Source: Posidonia oceanica
Lineage: Eukaryota; Streptophyta; Magnoliopsida; Alismatales; Posidoniaceae
NCBI GenBank assembly: GCA_037176725.1
Contig: JAZBRS010000074.1
Location: 63,926,001 to 63,990,000 of the forward strand
Reading direction: 5' to 3'
Length of the DNA stretch: 64,000 nt
Shown: positions 59,816-64,000 of the stretch, in pieces
How the letters are laid out: every line of letters begins with the position of its first letter
Position numbering within the stretch: position 1 is the stretch's first letter
Notes under the pieces: generated by a model
Database searches by the model: none
What the model was told of the DNA's origin: nothing
Seen by the model: the letters and a program-made list of their open reading frames with translations, nothing else
Translations under genes and position numbers: made by a program

Positions 59816-61647
59816 TTTGGGGGTGTAGATGAAGATGACAGTGCTTCCACGACGTCATCAACTTGTTGTGATCGCCACTCGTCGATTCGCTTGATGCTGG
59901 CTGACAAGACGCCTAGGGGAGATGTGGATGATGTGGGTTGTCGACTTACTGGATCAATGGCAGGATGTCGTCCAGCAGCGTCCTCGTGCTATGTGAGCGT
60001 ATTCCTTTCCTTCAAAATAAACAGAATAGATCTAGGTAAGTCCGGGTGTAGTAAATAGATCAGATAAACAAGAAATAATGTAAATAAATGCAACTAATAC
60101 TAACTGGGGGTGATTCCCCGCATGCATATGCTATGAGTCCTAATTAAAGAATGCAAATAAAATAAAAGTAGATTGGAAGAAGATACTCCCTTCACCCTCG
60201 TGCTCTATGGCGTGGAGTGAGGAAGTGGAGGCATGGTCGGAGCTCCGGCTAGGCTCAAGATCTAGGCTTGATGATCTTTGGGATCTGGGATTGATAATCT
60301 CTGGATTTGGGCAGAGTGGGGACTAAGGATCTCTTAAAATCTCTCTCTTGCTCTCTCTAGATCTATGGATCTCACAACAATAAGAAGTCTCTCCTTGACT
60401 CTCAAAAGATGACTCTGACTTTTAGATTTGCCTCCGACTCTTTGATTTGCCTCCCCTTGAGCATTGGATCTCGGGGTCTATTTATAGTTGTGTGGGGGCA
60501 CGAGTAGATCAGATCTAGGAAGTTTCTAGAAAAATTATATATTTATAGTAAGTCGCCTATATGACCAGCGACAAGCAAAAATATCTCAGATTAATGACGT
60601 GGAAATGACGTGGAGGCACGCTGACCGAGTCAAAGAAGGTTCCACGTCAGCAAGCCGCCGGTTGCACAGGCGCCTAGGACTCAAATATTCCCATTTGACT
60701 GAGTCAAAGAAGGTCCACGTCAGCAAGCCACCGTTGGCACAGGTGCCTAGCTAGTGTGCAGATGAGATGCAAGTTCAGATTTAAAGGGGCCAGATGAATC
60801 CACGTCATTCAGTCGCCGGTGACATGAGCAACCAGGACTCAAATATCTTATTTGACTGGGTCAAGAATATCCACGTCAGCTAGTCGCCGCTCTCACTGGC
60901 GCCTAGCTACTGGAATATTACAGACCGAATTAAATGTGTTTTTTATTTTAAGAGATATTTAGCATATTTAACACATTAAAATCATGTCAAAACAAGATAA
61001 AATCCTGTTGTCATCCAAATCTTTAGGATTTTCTAGAATCTTCTTTAATTAATTATGATATATAGATTATACCATATATTAAATGCTTAGAAAATCGTAG
61101 AAATGTCAATAATTACGAGAAAAATGTTATAATACTTTATAAAGGTTCCATGTATTATAATAATGCCCAGGATGACAAAATATGGTGAGAGAGAGTGGCA
61201 GGATGCTCGTCGCCTGTATCTGTAGCGGCAATACATGCTAGTCGCCACTCTGAATGGCGCCTAGACATGTCGCCGCATATAGGGGCAACGAGCTAGTCTT
61301 TTTGCATTTTTAGCCCTGTCTTTTATTTTAGTCCAGAGAAACATGTTAAAAGCCCGGAAAACTTCAGAAATTCCATGAAATCTTGAAAACATCTTATTTA
61401 ACTCAAATCTACCACTAATTTGAGTAGAAACAAAGGGTATTCAAGGCACTCAGACCTGTCACTAGTCTGAGTGAATTAGCTCTACCACAGCTAACGACCT
61501 TGAGTCAAGTAAGATCAGGCAATGCTTTTAAACAAATCACGGAAAATCTGGAAAATGTGTTATTATGCCTTAGTTGTGTGATCTGGGGCGCCTCAGAGGT
61601 TCCTATCCTTAGAGAACTCTCGAAAATGCGAAAATGGGATATCTACA
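59804..61647 (-). mobile_element. Element M: Tat-type 3' LTR
   Basis: On the minus strand it starts TGTAGATATCCCATTTTC (61647), right after a purine tract, so it is a 3' LTR. The other end is TGTAGAT at 59804 or 59824 on the plus strand. TATA box CTATAAATAG lies at about 60477-60487 on the minus strand. The conserved blocks of LTRs A-D are not seen, so it is another Tat family. No gene. Confidence 0.65.
60586..61290. repeat. GGCGCCTAG/GTCGCC modules in LTR M
   Basis: Modules pair a GTCGCC-like arm with GGCGCCTAG after 9-12 bases: about 60647-60678, 60725-60755, 60885-60905 and 61230-61255 (AGTCGCC-ACTCTGAAT-GGCGCCTAG is the cleanest). Most are preceded by TCCACGTCAGC. All are upstream of the TATA box on the minus strand. 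Confidence 0.75.
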
Positions 61648-61660
61648 GATGCCCCTCCTT
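61648..61660 (-). other. Element M polypurine tract
   Basis: On the minus strand AAGGAGGGGCATC stands directly before the LTR start TGTAGATATCCC. Confidence 0.7.
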
Positions 61661-62937
61661 GGAGTTGATCTTAGCACAAGATCGACTCCAAGGTAAGAAC
61701 GATGTCCCATTGAGTATTTCCTGAAGAGGGGAGCTCTGTCTCAAACAATCCGCCACTAGGGATAACTAAAGAAAGATAAAAAGAAAGGGTGAACTGACTC
61801 GGTTTCGAGAGATTGTCACACAGCCAAGTGGTTCGATTAAATGCGTCATATTGAAGACTCAAGCATGGAGGGGTCAAGTCGGTTTCAGAGCTATGTCACA
61901 GCTGATGTCAAGACCAGGTCAACCATGTAGAGATATACTTCAACGGGGCAGAAACTAGGGAGGAGATCGTGGGGATTTTACCCTGTCGCGATCGAAAAGA
62001 AGTGCTCTTGTGGCATCATGTTTGAGATTTTACTCAGATTGGAATTGATAAAAGGATAAGTAGGAATTTGATTGGCTTTGGGTGGATCACATATTCTAAG
62101 AGTTTCTAACACTCTTGAAGAACATTTGCTCTGTCTATGCTCCACTTCCAATGATATGAGAAATAATGCATGGATGCATGATTCAAGCAAACAAATGCAA
62201 ATGCAAGGTCAACACACAATGCAATGAATGGTCCATATGCTAGGTTAGGCCGACGGGGTACGGTTGGTCCCAAACCATATGGACATATGCAAAATGAATG
62301 AATGCAATTCATTGTGGTCATGTGTTTTTCGTCCTCGAGTGTGACCAATACTCTCGGGAAAGGACCGTCGTCCCACAACTCGATTTGGCAAATAAATGAG
62401 TTCTATGATTAAAGAACCAGGTGAGGGAGTGAACCCTTCCTTTGCCAAACTGGGGTTTGCCTTTTAGTTAGGGTACATGTGCCTTTGTGCACTATATAAG
62501 CCCTTTAGGCGTGAGCTCATTCTTCATATTGTAAGCTTTACACCTGCACACTTAACAAAAGATGTTAGTAATCACAGGTGAACCTTTCTCAGTTCCTAGG
62601 GAGATTGGCTAAGTTATACTTGTATAGGAGATAAAGTAATCCCTTAATCAACATGCTTGGGAACTAGGTGGAGGGAATTAGTCTTGGCCTCAGCTGAGAG
62701 ATGGAAAATTGGAGCCCAATGGACGCTAATTATGAGTCATCCTTAGGTGCTCTAAAGATTATTGCATAAGCAACGTCTTTGTTGAGAAGACGCACCTAAG
62801 CCATGAGACACGCTTGAGTAGGACGTTATCTCCAAATATGAGTAAGTCGATTATTGCATCACCGGCCAGACTAATTTCAGTTTTCCTACTTACTAAGTTT
62901 TCACTTGCACGTAGGGTGGATGGTACTTCTCTTTAGG

Positions 62938-63130
62938 TCTTTTCCTTGGATTTTCTAATAATTATTTTTTTTTTGAATTTTGGGATTTTCTGATTTTTTT
63001 GGTATTTTGGGATTTTTTGATTTCTTTTGGTGTTTTGGGATTGGGATTTTCTAATTTTTTGGTGTTTTTGGATCTTCTGATTTTTTGGTATTTTGGGATT
63101 TTTTTGGCGTTTTTGGATTTTTGGATTGCT
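62938..63130. repeat. T/G-rich tandem repeat in the M 3' UTR
   Basis: Units of about 18-33 bp on a GATTTTTTGGTATTTTGG theme, with variants GTGTTTTTGGAT and GGATTTTCTAAT. Confidence 0.8.
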
Positions 63131-63449
63131 GAATGTGGTCATAACCTTCTCCGTTAAAGATCTGGCATTATTACTTTGTATTATCTAGGGTGAGAGGGCC
63201 TTGCCTTCTAACATGCTTGGTCTGTTGAGAACTTAGGACTTCATACTAGCCTTAGTTTGATAGTTGTCTCCTTCATTTTCTCAGTGCTTGAACTTCTAGG
63301 ATTTCCTGTCCCTTGCCTGTGAGTGAGATAGGTGGAGGAGGTTTGAAGTGCAACAAGCTCTCGACTTTGGCTCGAGTTTGAGTTCCATTCGCTAGGTTTG
63401 ATCCTAATGCGCCTTTTAGTTTTCTAGGATTTTCTTTTTTTCCTGATTT

Positions 63450-63620
63450 GTGGACAGCTTTCTTTGCTGCCTTCTTTTCACTCTTTGGACAGCTCTTTGC
63501 TGGCCTCTTTTATTCTATTTTGGACAGTCTCTTTATTGCTTTTTCTCACTTGGACAGCTTCTTTGCTGCCTTCTTTCCTCTCTTATTTGGACAGTTTCTT
63601 TGCTGCCTTCTTTTCTGAGT
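63450..63620. repeat. Tandem repeat with TTGGACAGCTTCTTTGCTGC units
   Basis: Five copies of about 28-36 bp begin near 63453, 63487, 63521, 63551 and 63587, each with 'ggacag' and most with 'tttgctg'. Tandem arrays in the 3' UTR are known from Ogre/Tat elements and have seeded satellites in some plants. Confidence 0.85.
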
Positions 63621-64000
63621 GCTTTATTTGGCGAACGGCTCATACCATTAGCCTCTGCTCCGAGCCAACCTTTTCCTTACCTCCCCGTGCAAGTGTATGT
63701 ACAGATAGGACAAGGTTGAGGTTACCCTAGTTGTTCAGCTTCTTTTCTACTTGGGATACAACTTTCTTTCCTTGGCTAGGGTTCAATCTTTGGTTCCTTT
63801 CTGGATTTTGGCATGCTAATTAAGGGTGTACTGTGTGTAACTTCCACGGATCTGAAGATATCTTCAGGTTGTCACAACCGGTGGCTGGACCTTCCCTGAG
63901 TGTCACGGCCTCTGCTTAGGAACCTTATGTAATATTTTGACAATTCTGCTTAGTGCTCTAAGTTGTTGGGTATAGTCCACACTCATCAATTATTATTATT

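Larger units (their letters stand above)
61661..64000 (-). other. Element M 3' UTR (internal region), no gene seen
   Basis: It lies on the internal side of M's 3' LTR. No RT, integrase or other domain is readable on either strand; short open frames are by-products of repeats. The element continues past the right edge. Confidence 0.55.

Noticed and set aside
62933..63142. Minus-strand open frame rich in Lys, Asn, Gln and Pro
   Set aside because: It comes from the T/G-rich tandem repeat in the 3' UTR of element M.

Overview
This window is plant nuclear DNA made almost entirely of nested LTR retrotransposons. The lineages are the ones typical of large, repeat-rich angiosperm genomes: Tat and Athila and a Tekay-type chromovirus (Ty3/gypsy), and SIRE/Maximus-type Ty1/copia. 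The lineages, the tRNA-iMet and tRNA-Arg primer sites and the CCCTAAA-like motifs all fit a flowering plant; species cannot be told. I found no intact host gene, rRNA, tRNA or CRISPR array. Every coding region is a broken transposon gene.

Left block (1-21098). Tat element A lies on the minus strand: part of its gag-protease frame (1-5448), leader, tRNA-Arg primer site and 5' LTR (6629-10003); its RT lies off the left edge. A sits in the leader of a second minus-strand Tat element, B (10004-13256, LTR 11110-13256). B adjoins an Athila-like remnant J (13257-21098, plus strand) with an env-position ORF, two purine tracts and a 3' LTR (19482-21098). J is split by solo LTR H (14951-18645), which has a perfect AAATC target duplication.

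Central block (21786-57481). Solo LTR F was hit by copia element N (22565-55271, target duplication ATGAG). N, about 9.65 kb once insertions are subtracted, was then hit three times: by Tat solo LTR C (25080-34489, CTTAC; itself split by solo LTR D, 29672-33319), by Tekay-type element E (36407-47087, GATTT) in the start of the RT domain, and by solo LTR G (51687-54637, CTGCG/CTGCA) in N's 3' LTR. N keeps 5' LTR, tRNA-iMet site, gag, protease, integrase, RT, RNase H, an env-position ORF and 3' LTR. E keeps both LTRs, tRNA-iMet site, gag, protease, RT, RNase H, part of integrase and a chromodomain.

Right block (57482-64000). A copia-type solo LTR K (57700-58951, minus), a PIF/Harbinger DNA transposon remnant L (58952-59815, minus) and the 3' LTR plus 3' UTR of another Tat-type element M (about 59804-64000, minus).

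The most interesting pattern crosses element boundaries. Many LTRs carry short dyad-symmetric modules (arms of 5-9 bp, often in tandem pairs with 18-30 bp spacing), in several cases just upstream of a TATA box. Three module types each appear in two unrelated lineages: GTTGGACGC-N11-GCGTCCAAC (Tat A and solo LTR H), AACGG-N4-CCGTT (copia N and K, and Tekay E), and CTAGGCGCC-N9-GGCGACTAG-like (Tat M, weakly Athila J). N has a further array of the second type upstream of its env-position ORF. A second pattern is that the long gag-pol frames of A and E are broken mainly by TAG stops, as expected from deamination of methylated CHG and CG sites.
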